From the NCBI GenBank assembly GCA_038258215.1, contig JBBSQC010000008.1, forward strand, positions 1 to 64,000: a stretch of DNA of 64,000 nt, read 5' to 3'. The notes beneath the pieces are model-generated. The model saw only the letters and a list, made by a program, of their open reading frames with translations, ran no database searches and was not told where the DNA came from. Shown piece after piece: positions 26,232 through 34,633 of this stretch. Source of the DNA: Fodinibacter sp038258215. Its GTDB lineage: Bacteria > Actinomycetota > Actinomycetes > Actinomycetales > Dermatophilaceae. Numbering within the stretch: the stretch's first letter is position 1; every line of letters starts with the position of its first letter. Position numbers and translations under genes: made by a program.

Positions 26232-26891
26232 TCAGGACCTGCGGAGGATGGTCCGTGCCACGTAGGCGTCGTCGTGTCGATACTTCGCGAAACCGAAACC
26301 TTCCACCGCGTAGTCGACCTCGAAGCCCCGTTCGAGCGCCCTCGCCTGGAAGGTCGCGGGAAGGACGAAGCGTCGGTAGTGGGCGCCGGTCTCCTTCGCG
26401 CCCGAGCGATCGCGAATCGTGCGGTACTCCACCGCCAGGAGGTCCCCAGGCGCGGTCAGGCGCGCTGCCAGGTCGAGGAAGACCTTCTCCTCGCCGTCGG
26501 TGATGGCGTGGAGGAAGAACCGTGCGTAGATCAGGTGCGGACCCTCCGACTCGGACAGCCGGGTCTCGAGGTGCCCGTCGTCGATGTTCGCGTGGACGAA
26601 GGTGGCCGACTCCCCGAGCGCCGAGGCCAGGGCGGCGCACGACTGCACCGCCGCGTCCGAGCCGTCGACGCCGATCACGTCGTGACCGTGACCGGCGAAG
26701 AAGATCGAGTCCCGTCCGCCGCCACACCCCAGCTCGATGACGCGGTGGGGCCGGTCCAGCTCCCCGGCGACGAAGGTGGCGAACTGGGAGGGGAGTGGGC
26801 GGCGGGTGCTCGCCCGGGCGGCGTAGTACTCGTCCCAGTAGTCCGACCGTTGCTCCGTGGTCGACGAACTGTGTGACTGGACGTCCGTCAT
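26232..26891 (-). CDS. Class I SAM-dependent methyltransferase
   Basis: Protein of 219 residues from ATG 26889-26891, with GAGGAG 9 bases upstream. A longer frame to 27005 exists but runs through a heptamer array and is rejected. The SAM-binding glycine loop is VIELGCGGGRDS (about 49-60), followed by VIGVDGS and a motif II/III region with LIYARFFLHAI. It ends FAKYRHDDAYVARTILRR. The gene leads an operon with the LicD-sialyltransferase fusion and the coiled-coil protein (gaps of 1 and 13 bases), so methylation of a surface glycan or its nucleotide-sugar precursor is likely. The substrate is not deducible. Confidence 0.85.
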   Translation of the reverse strand: MTDVQSHSSSTTEQRSDYWDEYYAARASTRRPLPSQFATFVAGELDRPHRVIELGCGGGRDSIFFAGHGHDVIGVDGSDAAVQSCAALASALGESATFVHANIDDGHLETRLSESEGPHLIYARFFLHAITDGEEKVFLDLAARLTAPGDLLAVEYRTIRDRSGAKETGAHYRRFVLPATFQARALERGFEVDYAVEGFGFAKYRHDDAYVARTILRRS

Positions 26892-26923
26892 GCGTGCGAC
26901 TCCTCGAGGACCGCGGTGACGCG

Positions 26924-26979
26924 GTCCGTGGTTCGTGGTCTGCGGTTTCTCGTTCGTGGTTCGTGGTTCGTGGTTCGTC
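26924..26979. repeat. Heptamer tandem array (eight 7-bp units)
   Basis: Eight consecutive 7-base units with consensus GTTCGTG. Four units are perfect, one differs only at its last base, and three in the first half are degenerate. The array begins 33 bases upstream of the methyltransferase start (26891). On the minus strand it reads CACGAAC repeats, with a TTGACG hexamer overlapping its upstream edge, so unit number could change promoter spacing or leader length. Confidence 0.8.
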
Positions 26980-27380
26980 AACCTAGCGCCGTTGGGTGCC
27001 GGCACGGGTCAGGCACGGCGAGGCGAACACCGGGTGAACACGAGACCGGGCTCGCCGGGTGTCCGGATGGCCCGGTGGCGCATCGAGGTGGGCACCGATC
27101 GTGCAGATCTGACGTAAGGAGAATCTCCGGCATTTGTTGTATTTGGCTGGAGATCCTACGGCTTAAATGGGGCCATACGAAAGCACATTCGTGTAATTCG
27201 CCGCCAGCGCTTGCGGCCCGCCCGGGACGGGTGGGACAACTGGGAGGCTTGGATACCTGCGAGGCGGATGTGACGTCTGTGACTGGGGGTCCGGGCGCCC
27301 CTGCCCCCCTGTGCGGTGGCCCGCCAGATCGAGGAGTTCCCGCTCGTGTCCAAGCCCTGTGCCGACCCCGCCCGTCCCCC
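26980..27380 (+). other. Non-coding leader region of the PG-binding hydrolase
   Basis: No gene is supported in this stretch. Bases about 27105-27200 are clearly less GC-rich than everything around them. They contain short dyads: GGAGAATCTCC at 27118-27128, and ACGAA with TTCGT around a 6-base spacer near 27178-27193. Further downstream TGTGAC occurs twice with a 9-base period near 27268-27282. A strong Shine-Dalgarno GAGGAG (27331-27336) precedes a GTG at 27346 that is not in the hydrolase frame. The region is probably a structured 5' leader or a multi-site promoter. It did not match the riboswitch consensus sequences I know. Confidence 0.45.
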
Positions 27381-29165
27381 GTGCTCCCACGCCTGCTCGC
27401 ACGCCGCGCCGTACGCACGCTGGGAGTGGTCTCCGCCTCCGTCCTCGCGTTCCCGGTGGGCGCCACCGCCGCCCACGCCGCCATCCCGACGCCCAAGCCG
27501 ACGCGCTCGTTGCCCAGCGCCCTGGACGCGGCCCCGCCCTACCAGAAGGGCGTGCGCTGCCTGAGCTCGGCGCTCCCCGGCCCGGTGGCGTTCGCGAAGC
27601 TGCTCAACGCGACCTACGGCACGCACGTCTACGGCATCCTGCGGACGTGTGCCGCCGAACACGGCGAGGGGCGGGCCCTGGACTGGATGCTCAACGCGAA
27701 GGACCCGGCGTCGCTGGCCCTGGGCAACACGATCACCCGCTGGCTCGCCGCTCCCGACAGCCAGGGTCGCCAGGGCGCGATGGCCCGTCGGCTCGGGATC
27801 AACTACATCATCTGGAACCGCCAGCAGTGGAAGGCCTGGGACCCCTCCCGCGGGTGGGCTCCCTACTACGGGGTGTCGTCGCACACCGACCACATCCACA
27901 TCTCCTTCACGTGGGACGGCGCCTACGCACGGAACTCCTGGTGGACCGGAAAGGCGATCACGGACTACCTCACCGGTCCGCTCAGCTCGACGTCCCCGCC
28001 GGCAGCGTCCGGAGCCACGGCGAGCGGCTACCCCTGGTTGAGGCAGGGGGCCAGCGGGACCGACGTCAAGCTCGCCCAGAAGGTGGTCGGGGCCGGCGCG
28101 GACGGCAGGTTCGGCCCGCTCACCGCCAGTGCCCTGGCTCGCTGGCAGAGCCGTTACGGCGTCCGGGCCACCAAGGAGCTCGACAACGCCACCTGGACCA
28201 AGATGGTGAGCCTCGGTGCGGTGCCGAGCCGTGCGAACGCCTCGCTCAAGAAGTATGCCGGGACCACGCTGCGGCGAGGGTCCAGGGGGGATGCCGTCAA
28301 GGCCCTCCAGAAGGCGGTCGGCAAGCTCACCGTGGACGGGTCCTACGGCCCCGCGACCGAGGGCCGCGTCAAGGACTACCAGCGCTCGAAGGGCCTGTCG
28401 GCAACCGGGGTGACCGACGCAAAGGTGTGGCACGCGCTCATGGGTGCGTCGACCTCCACTGCGAAACCAGCGACGTCCACCTCGTTGTCGAAGTACGCGT
28501 CGGTGACCTTGAGGCTGTGGTCGCGCGGTGACGCGGTCAAGGCGTTGCAGAAGGCGGTCGGGAAGCTCACGGTCGACGGGTCCTATGGCAAGCTCACCGA
28601 GGCTCGGGTGAGGGCCTACCAGAAGTCGAAGGGACTCGCGGTCACCGGCGTCACCGACGCGAAGGTCTGGAAGGCCCTGATGGGCGCGAGCTCGGCCGGC
28701 TCCACCACCAAGGCCCCGAGCTCCAGCACCTCCACGGAGTTCACCTCGCTCAAGGCCACGACGTTGCGCTCTGGCTCCTCCGGCTCGGCCGTCAAGGCGC
28801 TGCAGCGGGGGGTCGGCGGGCTGGCCGTCGACGGGTCGTTCGGCCCCCGAACCCTGTCGGTCGTCAAGGCGTTCCAGAAGTCCGCCAAGCTCTCGGTGAC
28901 CGGAGTCGTGGACCGGAAGGCGTGGGACGCGATCGAGCGGAAGGTGCACCCCCTGCATGCCTACTGGGGCACGGTGCTAAAGCGGGGCTCACGCGGCACC
29001 GCGGTGACGGCCCTCCAGAGGGGCCTCCACATCACCGCGGACGGGTCGTTCGGGCCGCAGACCGAGGCCTCGGTGCGGGCCGCCCAGAAGTCGGCCAAGC
29101 TCACCCGGACCGGAGTCGTGGGGACCGTCACGTGGAAGGCCGTCGAGGCCCGCATGCCTCGCTGA
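27381..29165 (+). CDS. Secreted cell-wall hydrolase with five peptidoglycan-binding repeats
   Basis: From GTG 27381 the protein has 594 residues. The signal peptide is LLARRAVRTLGVVSASVLAF with cleavage near AHA. A catalytic-like domain (about 55-200) contains GVRCLSSALPGP, HGEGRALDWM, and HTDHIHISF supplying a His-x-His zinc pair, as in the M15-like/ARB-07466 C-terminal domain family. Five PG_binding_1 repeats follow (about 225-590), each with RGSRGDAVKALQ and DGSYGPATE-type motifs. It should act on peptidoglycan outside the cell. The start is odd: the only good Shine-Dalgarno points to GTG 27346 in another frame, and one extra C in the run at 27376-27380 would join that start to the signal peptide. 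Confidence 0.8.
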   Translation: MLPRLLARRAVRTLGVVSASVLAFPVGATAAHAAIPTPKPTRSLPSALDAAPPYQKGVRCLSSALPGPVAFAKLLNATYGTHVYGILRTCAAEHGEGRALDWMLNAKDPASLALGNTITRWLAAPDSQGRQGAMARRLGINYIIWNRQQWKAWDPSRGWAPYYGVSSHTDHIHISFTWDGAYARNSWWTGKAITDYLTGPLSSTSPPAASGATASGYPWLRQGASGTDVKLAQKVVGAGADGRFGPLTASALARWQSRYGVRATKELDNATWTKMVSLGAVPSRANASLKKYAGTTLRRGSRGDAVKALQKAVGKLTVDGSYGPATEGRVKDYQRSKGLSATGVTDAKVWHALMGASTSTAKPATSTSLSKYASVTLRLWSRGDAVKALQKAVGKLTVDGSYGKLTEARVRAYQKSKGLAVTGVTDAKVWKALMGASSAGSTTKAPSSSTSTEFTSLKATTLRSGSSGSAVKALQRGVGGLAVDGSFGPRTLSVVKAFQKSAKLSVTGVVDRKAWDAIERKVHPLHAYWGTVLKRGSRGTAVTALQRGLHITADGSFGPQTEASVRAAQKSAKLTRTGVVGTVTWKAVEARMPR

Positions 29166-29185
29166 CCCCGAGGCCCGGGTCCTGT

Positions 29186-29932
29186 TCAGCTGCGGGTCGT
29201 GACGCCCTCGGCAGCCAGCCGGGCCTCGAGCGTCTCGTCGTCCGTCGTGCCACGCGTCAGCACCACGGAGCCGTCATCGGCCAGCGTACGCAGGGCGAGC
29301 CCCAGGAACACAACGGGGTCCACCGTCGAGGTGTGCACCCTCGGGGCGCCAACTCCGCGCGCTGGAACGAGATCGGCGTATGCCGTGCTGCCGGTGCCGC
29401 TTCGCAGCGCGTCTTCATCCGGGGCCGGGTCCTCCCACGGGTCGAACAGGTCCCCGTGGGTGGCGAGGTCACGGGCCTCGTCGACCGCGCCGGAGGGGAC
29501 CGGCTCCGTTGCGGCCCTGGCCAACCCCGCGAGCGTCACGAGCACGACGTGCTCCGCGTCGCTGTCGGCGGCGGTGGCCGAGTCGTCGGTGACGAGGACG
29601 TCGGGAGTGGATCCCGCAGCCGGCGCGTCACCGGCATCCGTGGGGACCTCGACGCACGCCCCGACCGACCACCCCGCGAACGCCCAGTAGAGGGTGCGCC
29701 AGTGTGGCGGCAGGTCGAGGCGCACGACCGTGCCGGGGGCGGCGTCGAGGTCCTCCTGGAGCAGGTTTGCGGCCTTGGCCACCCAGTTCGCGAGCACCCG
29801 CGCAGACAGCTCGATCCGCTCGCCGCGGGTCGGACCGTCGGTGTCGTCGTAGACGGTGATCCGCGGTCTGCCGGGGTCGGAGGCGACCAGGGCGGTCAGG
29901 AGCGCGGACGGGGTCGTTGGCGGGCTGCTCAC
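29186..29932 (-). CDS. TIGR03089 family protein
   Basis: Protein of 248 residues with a GTG start. It matches the short actinobacterial TIGR03089 family, which resembles the N-terminal half of AMP-dependent acyl-CoA synthetases: WVAKAANLLQEDLDAAPGTV (about 50-69) and LPPHWRTLYWAFAGWSVGA (about 74-92). The C-terminal ATP-binding half is missing, so it is unlikely to be an active ligase by itself. In M. tuberculosis the homologue Rv3268 sits beside the LCP gene Rv3267. Here it is divergent from tagD, again near wall-polymer genes. Function is unknown. Confidence 0.85.
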   Translation of the reverse strand: MSSPPTTPSALLTALVASDPGRPRITVYDDTDGPTRGERIELSARVLANWVAKAANLLQEDLDAAPGTVVRLDLPPHWRTLYWAFAGWSVGACVEVPTDAGDAPAAGSTPDVLVTDDSATAADSDAEHVVLVTLAGLARAATEPVPSGAVDEARDLATHGDLFDPWEDPAPDEDALRSGTGSTAYADLVPARGVGAPRVHTSTVDPVVFLGLALRTLADDGSVVLTRGTTDDETLEARLAAEGVTTRS

Positions 29933-30000
29933 CTCGCGACCCTAGCAACGCGGCCCGGCGCGCTCCGCTCGGCGCAGCGGGCTCGGCTCGCCCCGGCCAC

Positions 30001-30006
30001 TAGGCT
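30001..30006 (+). promoter_or_regulatory. -10 box of leaderless promoter for tagD
   Basis: TAGGCT lies 7 bases before the tagD ATG at 30014, in the 81-bp divergent gap with the TIGR03089 gene. There is no ribosome-binding site between box and start. Confidence 0.5.
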
Positions 30007-30013
30007 CCTGCGC

Positions 30014-30418
30014 ATGACGCAGCGCACCGTGATCACCTTCGGCACCTTCGACGTCTTCCATGTCGGCCACATCAGGGTGTTGCAGCGCGCTGCCGAGCTG
30101 GGGGACAGGCTGGTCGTCGGGGTCTCCGCGGACGCGCTGAACATCTCGAAGAAGGGGCGGGCCCCGGTCTACACGCAGGACGAGCGGATGGAGATCGTCT
30201 CGAGCCTGCGCTGCGTCGACGCGGTCTTCGTCGAGGAGTCCCTGGAGCTCAAGCGCGACTACATCGTCGAGCAGGGCGCCGACGTGCTCGTCATGGGCGA
30301 CGACTGGACCGGCAAGTTCGACTGGGTCTCCGATGCGTGCGAGGTCGTCTACCTCCCGCGCACCCCGTCGGTGTCGACAACCGGCATCATCGAGCACATC
30401 GCCAGCCTGGGGTCGTGA
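30014..30418 (+). CDS. tagD: Glycerol-3-phosphate cytidylyltransferase (TagD)
   Basis: Protein of 134 residues from ATG 30014. It transfers CMP from CTP to glycerol-3-phosphate to make CDP-glycerol, the donor used by the TagF-like protein at 30-3497. The nucleotidyltransferase signature is FHVGH (His16-His19), and RTPSVSTT (about 116-123) matches the RTxGISTT motif of the family. Length is normal. Its stop overlaps the GTG start of a polytopic membrane protein, so the two are co-transcribed. The related enzyme RibF/CoaD is unlikely given the short length and ISTT-like motif. Confidence 0.92.
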   Translation: MTQRTVITFGTFDVFHVGHIRVLQRAAELGDRLVVGVSADALNISKKGRAPVYTQDERMEIVSSLRCVDAVFVEESLELKRDYIVEQGADVLVMGDDWTGKFDWVSDACEVVYLPRTPSVSTTGIIEHIASLGS

Positions 30419-32493
30419 GGACCGGCCGCCTCCTCCCGGCGCTCGCGATCGGCGCCGCCCTCTGGGTGGTGCTGGTCTCGGCCTCGGCTGCGCTCCTGTC
30501 GGGGCTCGGCTGGTGGACCCCCTACGTCGCGTGGCCGGGTGCCGTCGCCCTCGTCGGGGTGAGCGCGTGGTGCGTGCGCGGCATCCCGGCGGTGCGCACG
30601 GCGGCGGGACCGGTGGCGGCGCTCCTGGTCGTCGTCGCGGCGTTCACGCTCTGGGCCGGTGCCACGCACTCGGAGCAGGTGTTCGTGCGACGAGATGCGG
30701 CGAGCAACTTCCAGGCGGCGGTGAGCCTGGCCCAGACCGGTCAGCGGGTGGTGCCGATCGACCCGGCCGAGGTCGGTGGGGTGGGCGTGCTGGGCGAAGA
30801 CGGGATCACGTGGGGGAGCCCGGCGTTCTACGCGGTGGGCTCGAGCGAGGCACCCGCCGTGCAGCCGCAGTTCGTCATCGGGCCCGCTGCTGTCTACTCC
30901 TTCGGGTGGTGGCTCGGCGGAGGTGCGGGGGCGATGCTCCTGCCGGCCCTCGCGATGGGGCTGTCCCTGCTGGCCATCGGGGTGCTCGTGATGCGAGTGG
31001 TCGGGTCGTGGTGGGGTGCGGTCGCCGCCGGGCTGATCGGCGTCGTCTTCCCGGTGGTGCACACCGCACGGGCCACGTACTCCGAGCCGTTGGCGGTGCT
31101 CACCCTCGCCGGGAGCTTCTTGGCCCTTACTCTCATGGCCGGTGCGGGGCGCGAGGAGGGCTCGGGGTCGGTGCGGCCCGTTGTCGGCCGCTCCGGGGCC
31201 GTGACGCGCCTCGCGGTGGTGGCGGGAGTGCTGCTCGGCGGCACGGGGTTCGTGCGGGTGGACGCCCTGCGCGAGGTGGTGCTTCTGCTGCCCGTGCTCG
31301 CCCTCGGGGCTGCCCTGCACCGGCCCTGGGTGCGTCCGCTGTCCGTGGGCCTGGGGGCCTCCCTCGCCGCGGCCACGGCGGCGGCGGTGGTGCTGTCCTA
31401 CCGCTACCTGGGGGACATCGCCAGGAGCCTGGTCCCTTTGGTGGCTCTCGCGCTGCTGGTGTCTGTGGCCAGCTGGGGAGCCGTCGTGCTGTGGCGGCGG
31501 GGCCGCCGCCTGCCGGAGCGGGTCGTGTCCAGACTGCCGGATGCCGTTGCCGCAGTGACGGTCCTGATCGGTCTCTATCTCGCCGCCCGCCCGCTGTGGC
31601 AGGTGACGCGCCAGGACCCCAACGACCCTGGCGCTCTCTACGTGGCCGGGATGCAGAGGCGGTCGGGGCTCACCGTCGATGGTGGGCGCACCTACGCCGA
31701 GGACACCGTGACCTGGCTGTCGTGGTACGTCGGGCCGATCGCGCTCGTGGTCGCGCTCGTCGTGCTCGCGGCGGCACTGCGCCACGCCGTCCGGCGCGTC
31801 GGCGCGGGGGACGTGCCGGCCTGGCTGCCGGCGCTCGTCGTCGCGAGCGGCTCGACGTTGCTCACCCTGCTCAGGCCGGGAATCACGCCGGACCACCCAT
31901 GGGCCGATCGGCGGCTGCTCGTCGCGTTGCCGCTCGTCGTCGTGCTGGACGTGGTCGCCGCTGACTGGCTCGCGGCCCGGGTGCGCGTCCGTGGTCGTTC
32001 GTCGGTGGGGAGGGGGCTGGCCGGCCTCCTGGTGCTCGCGGTCGGGGCACCGGCCGTGGTGGCGACCTGGCCGCACCGCGCGGAACGGATCGAACGAGGC
32101 TCGCTCGGCGTGGCGGAGGCGGTCTGTGACGTCCTGGAGCCGGGCGACATGGTGCTCCTGGTGGACTCGCGAGCCGCCAACGAGTGGCCGCAGGTGGTCC
32201 GTGGCATGTGTGGCGTCCCCGCGCTCGCGGTGACCACGGCCGTGCGCAAGGACCCCGGCGCGCTCGCGGCCCTCGTGGACACCGTGGACGAGGCGGTCTC
32301 CGGCACCGGGGGTCGGCTCGTGCTGCTCGCGGCGGACTCGGCCGAGGCCATCGACGGGCTCGGTGTGCCGGCGCAGCCGATCGCCGACATCGTCGTGCGG
32401 GAGGACCAGCACGCACTGGAAGCACCGCCCCTGGGCACCGACCGGCTGCCGACGCGAGTCTGGCTGGCGCGGGTCGGTGCGTCGAGCCGGTGA
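30415..32493 (+). CDS. Polytopic membrane protein, possible GT-C-type transferase
   Basis: Protein of 692 residues from GTG 30415, overlapping the tagD stop by 4 bases (GTGA). It has about 12 hydrophobic helices from residue 5 to about 560 and a C-terminal soluble part of about 120 residues. After helix 3 there is a loop with VFVRRDAASNFQAA (about 88-101) that resembles the acidic/aromatic loop of membrane glycosyltransferases, and a YSEPLAV motif near 222 follows. No specific family is recognised. Coupling to tagD suggests a role in teichoic-acid-like polymer synthesis or decoration, but that is inference. Confidence 0.7.
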   Translation: MRTGRLLPALAIGAALWVVLVSASAALLSGLGWWTPYVAWPGAVALVGVSAWCVRGIPAVRTAAGPVAALLVVVAAFTLWAGATHSEQVFVRRDAASNFQAAVSLAQTGQRVVPIDPAEVGGVGVLGEDGITWGSPAFYAVGSSEAPAVQPQFVIGPAAVYSFGWWLGGGAGAMLLPALAMGLSLLAIGVLVMRVVGSWWGAVAAGLIGVVFPVVHTARATYSEPLAVLTLAGSFLALTLMAGAGREEGSGSVRPVVGRSGAVTRLAVVAGVLLGGTGFVRVDALREVVLLLPVLALGAALHRPWVRPLSVGLGASLAAATAAAVVLSYRYLGDIARSLVPLVALALLVSVASWGAVVLWRRGRRLPERVVSRLPDAVAAVTVLIGLYLAARPLWQVTRQDPNDPGALYVAGMQRRSGLTVDGGRTYAEDTVTWLSWYVGPIALVVALVVLAAALRHAVRRVGAGDVPAWLPALVVASGSTLLTLLRPGITPDHPWADRRLLVALPLVVVLDVVAADWLAARVRVRGRSSVGRGLAGLLVLAVGAPAVVATWPHRAERIERGSLGVAEAVCDVLEPGDMVLLVDSRAANEWPQVVRGMCGVPALAVTTAVRKDPGALAALVDTVDEAVSGTGGRLVLLAADSAEAIDGLGVPAQPIADIVVREDQHALEAPPLGTDRLPTRVWLARVGASSR

Positions 32494-32510
32494 GCGTGCC
32501 ACCATCGAGG

Positions 32511-32960
32511 ATGGGCACCGTTCACGAAGCTTCCGGGGGTGATGCCGGTCTGGTTCGCCTGGCCGAGGCGTGGCACCGGCGGGTCATGGCGGACGAGGTC
32601 GTCGGCCATGCGTTCAGCCACGGCTTCCGGGCCGACCACACGGAGCGACTCGCCGCCTACTGGGCCGAGGCCCTCGGCGGCGGGCACGGCTACACCGACC
32701 GGTACGGCGACGAGACCTCGGTGGTGCGGCTGCACAGCGGCAACGGCTCGCACGAGGAGATGGACCGGCGAGCTGTCGAGTGCTTCGACGAGGCGATGAC
32801 CGACGTCGGGCTGGGGGAGGGCGTGCCGGTCCGCGCGGTGCTGCACGACTACTTCGCCTGGGCCACGACGACGACGATGGCGCGGTTCCACCAGTCGGCG
32901 GCTGACGTGCCCGACGGGTTGGAGATCCCCCGCTGGTCCTGGGAGGGCCTCGTCGACTAG
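32511..32960 (+). CDS. Group II truncated haemoglobin
   Basis: Protein of 149 residues from ATG 32511. The fold pattern of group II truncated globins (GlbO/TrHbO) is visible: VMADEVVGHAFSHGFRADHT near 25-44, AYWAEALGG near 50-58, then a helix with HDYFAWATTTTM (about 108-119) and the conserved Trp near PRWSWEG. These proteins bind oxygen or handle NO and reactive species in actinobacteria. A conserved His for haem binding is expected in the RRAVECFDEAM/HSGNGSHEEM segment, but I could not assign it. It is 17 bases after the membrane protein stop. A dyad repeat follows 39 bases after its stop. Confidence 0.75.
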   Translation: MGTVHEASGGDAGLVRLAEAWHRRVMADEVVGHAFSHGFRADHTERLAAYWAEALGGGHGYTDRYGDETSVVRLHSGNGSHEEMDRRAVECFDEAMTDVGLGEGVPVRAVLHDYFAWATTTTMARFHQSAADVPDGLEIPRWSWEGLVD

Positions 32961-32999
32961 CGGGGCGTCCGGTGGGGTGGGTCGCTGGTCGCGCCGGCC

Positions 33000-33031
33000 G
33001 TGAACAATCGACCAATAGGTCACTTCTTCAC
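33000..33031 (+). repeat. 32-bp dyad element, copy 1
   Basis: Copy 1 of a seven-copy intergenic family. The outer arms are GTGAACAA and TTCTTCAC. The inner arms GACC and GGTC enclose AATA. It contains the invariant core GACCAATAGGTCA. It lies after the globin gene and before the ClC gene. Confidence 0.85.
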
Positions 33032-33124
33032 GGGCTGGAACGGCGACGCGCAGAACCCGCCCATCGGAGCCTCCCGATTGCCCGCGGACGAACGAACCGG
33101 GCTCCTGACGGCGGCGCTCTCGTG

Positions 33125-34606
33125 GTGACGCCGGCCGCCCCAACCGGCAGACTGACCCGAGTGTTGGACGACCCGGCGGAGACAACCGCCAACCACCAGC
33201 CGCCTCCGCCGCCCGGACCCCGGGTGTACGTGCTCGGAGTCGTCCTCGGTGCCGCGGTCGGTGCCGTCGCCGGCGTCTACCTGCTGGTCGTCCGACTGCT
33301 GCGCGAGCTCGTCTGGGACGGCTCGCAGCCACGCCTGACCGCCGGGCTGTCGGTGGGCGTCGCAACGATCGTCACCTGCACGCTCGGAGGCCTCGTCGTG
33401 GGGGTGGTTCGCGCCCGTCACGACCGGGACAGCCCACACGACCTCGACGACGTCCTCTTCCGACTCGACGAAGCCATGGTCGAGGACGCCCGGGTCGAAC
33501 CCGGCGACCCCGTCGAACCCGGCGGCCCCGTCGAGGACGACCTCGCCGCGCCGCCTCCCGCCCCCGCGTCAGGGGGCCCCCCGGAACCGGTGACCAGACC
33601 GGCGCGTCGGCGTCTCATCCCCGAGCGGAGACCGCGACCGCGACAGTCGGTGCAGGACCCCCGGTGGATCCTGCGGGCCACGCTGCTCGGCATCGTGTCG
33701 CTCACGGCGGGCGCATCACTCGGCCCTGAGGCCCCCCTGCTCGCCCTCGCCGGAGGCTTCGGGCGACGGATTGCAGGGTTGCTCCGGCTGTCGTCCTCGG
33801 AAGCCATCGCCCTGTCCACCTCCGGGGCGCTGTCCGGCCTCTTCGGTGGGCCTCTGGGCGCCGCGGTGCTTCCCCTCGAGCGACCGCGACAAGGGGTGAC
33901 CGCTCCCCGGCTCCTCGGGCCGGGCCTCGTCGCGGCGGTCGCGGGCTTCGCGGCCCTCCAGCTCGTCCTGCCCGGTGAGGGCGGGGTGACCTACGACCTG
34001 CCCGAGTCCGGCACCGGACCGGCCGCCACCGTCGGTTGGGCACTCGGCGGTGGGCTGCTCGGGGCCCTGGCGGCCGTGGTGCTGCTGGTCCTCATCGCGC
34101 CTTCGCGCCGAGCTGCGGAGCGTGTGCGGTCGACGGTCCTGCGGGCTGGGGCGGGAGGCCTCGTGCTGGGTGCCTGTGCGGCGTTCCAGCCTCTCGTCCT
34201 GTTCTCCGGCGAGCACGAGGCCGAGACGCTCATCGACACCCTCGGCACGTGGGCGTTCACCGCGCTGCTGGGACTTCTCGCGTTGAAGATCCTCGCGACC
34301 GTGGCGTGCATGGCGACGGGCTTCTTCGGCGGCCAGATCTTTCCCGGAGCATTCGTCGGGATGGCCGGTGGCCTGCTGCTGCTCGCGGTCCTTCCCGCCG
34401 CGCCGGGTCCGGCGGTCCTCGCGGCCGGCGCGGGTGCTGGCACGACGGTGCTGCTCCGTCGCCCGGTCGCCTCGGCCCTGATCATGCTGCTGTTCTTCCC
34501 CCTCCACAGCGCCCTCGCGCTCCTCCTGGGAGCGGCCGTCGGCGCGGTGGTGGTGTCCGTCCTGGCCGACCACCTGCCGGAGGCGACCGGCCTCGGTGGT
34601 CACTGA
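33125..34606 (+). CDS. ClC-family chloride channel/transporter with long cytoplasmic insertion
   Basis: About 493 residues from GTG 33125. GTG 33161 is an equally good alternative and neither has a strong Shine-Dalgarno. Several helices are followed by the ClC gating motif region SLGPEAPLLALAGG, with the gating-type Glu in GPEAP, then TSGALSGLFGGPLGAAV and a second set of helices with FFGGQIFPGAF near the selectivity filter. It should move chloride across the membrane. Between the first two helices and the GPE region there is an unusual hydrophilic insertion of about 85 residues rich in Asp, Glu, Pro and Arg (about 100-180). It may be regulatory. It is convergent with an inositol-phosphatase gene. 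Confidence 0.85.
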   Translation: MTPAAPTGRLTRVLDDPAETTANHQPPPPPGPRVYVLGVVLGAAVGAVAGVYLLVVRLLRELVWDGSQPRLTAGLSVGVATIVTCTLGGLVVGVVRARHDRDSPHDLDDVLFRLDEAMVEDARVEPGDPVEPGGPVEDDLAAPPPAPASGGPPEPVTRPARRRLIPERRPRPRQSVQDPRWILRATLLGIVSLTAGASLGPEAPLLALAGGFGRRIAGLLRLSSSEAIALSTSGALSGLFGGPLGAAVLPLERPRQGVTAPRLLGPGLVAAVAGFAALQLVLPGEGGVTYDLPESGTGPAATVGWALGGGLLGALAAVVLLVLIAPSRRAAERVRSTVLRAGAGGLVLGACAAFQPLVLFSGEHEAETLIDTLGTWAFTALLGLLALKILATVACMATGFFGGQIFPGAFVGMAGGLLLLAVLPAAPGPAVLAAGAGAGTTVLLRRPVASALIMLLFFPLHSALALLLGAAVGAVVVSVLADHLPEATGLGGH

Positions 34607-34616
34607 GGGAGAGGAA

Positions 34617-34631
34617 GCGGCGGCTCGCCGC
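34617..34631. terminator. Hairpin between convergent ClC and phosphatase genes
   Basis: GCGGCG and CGCCGC arms enclose a 3-base loop between the ClC stop (34606) and the convergent phosphatase stop (34634). It is a compact GC-rich stem without a U-tract, plausible for both strands. Confidence 0.4.
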
Positions 34632-34633
34632 GC

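Noticed and set aside
26892..27005. N-terminal extension of the methyltransferase
   Set aside because: The extension reads through the heptamer array. The internal ATG at 26891 has GAGGAG upstream.
26980..27345. ydaO-type c-di-AMP riboswitch before the hydrolase
   Set aside because: The conserved blocks of the ydaO consensus were not found. Only the context would fit.
30349..32505. 718-codon open frame on the minus strand
   Set aside because: Mirror of the polytopic membrane protein. The opposite strand has hydrophobic helices and overlaps tagD with a GTGA junction.
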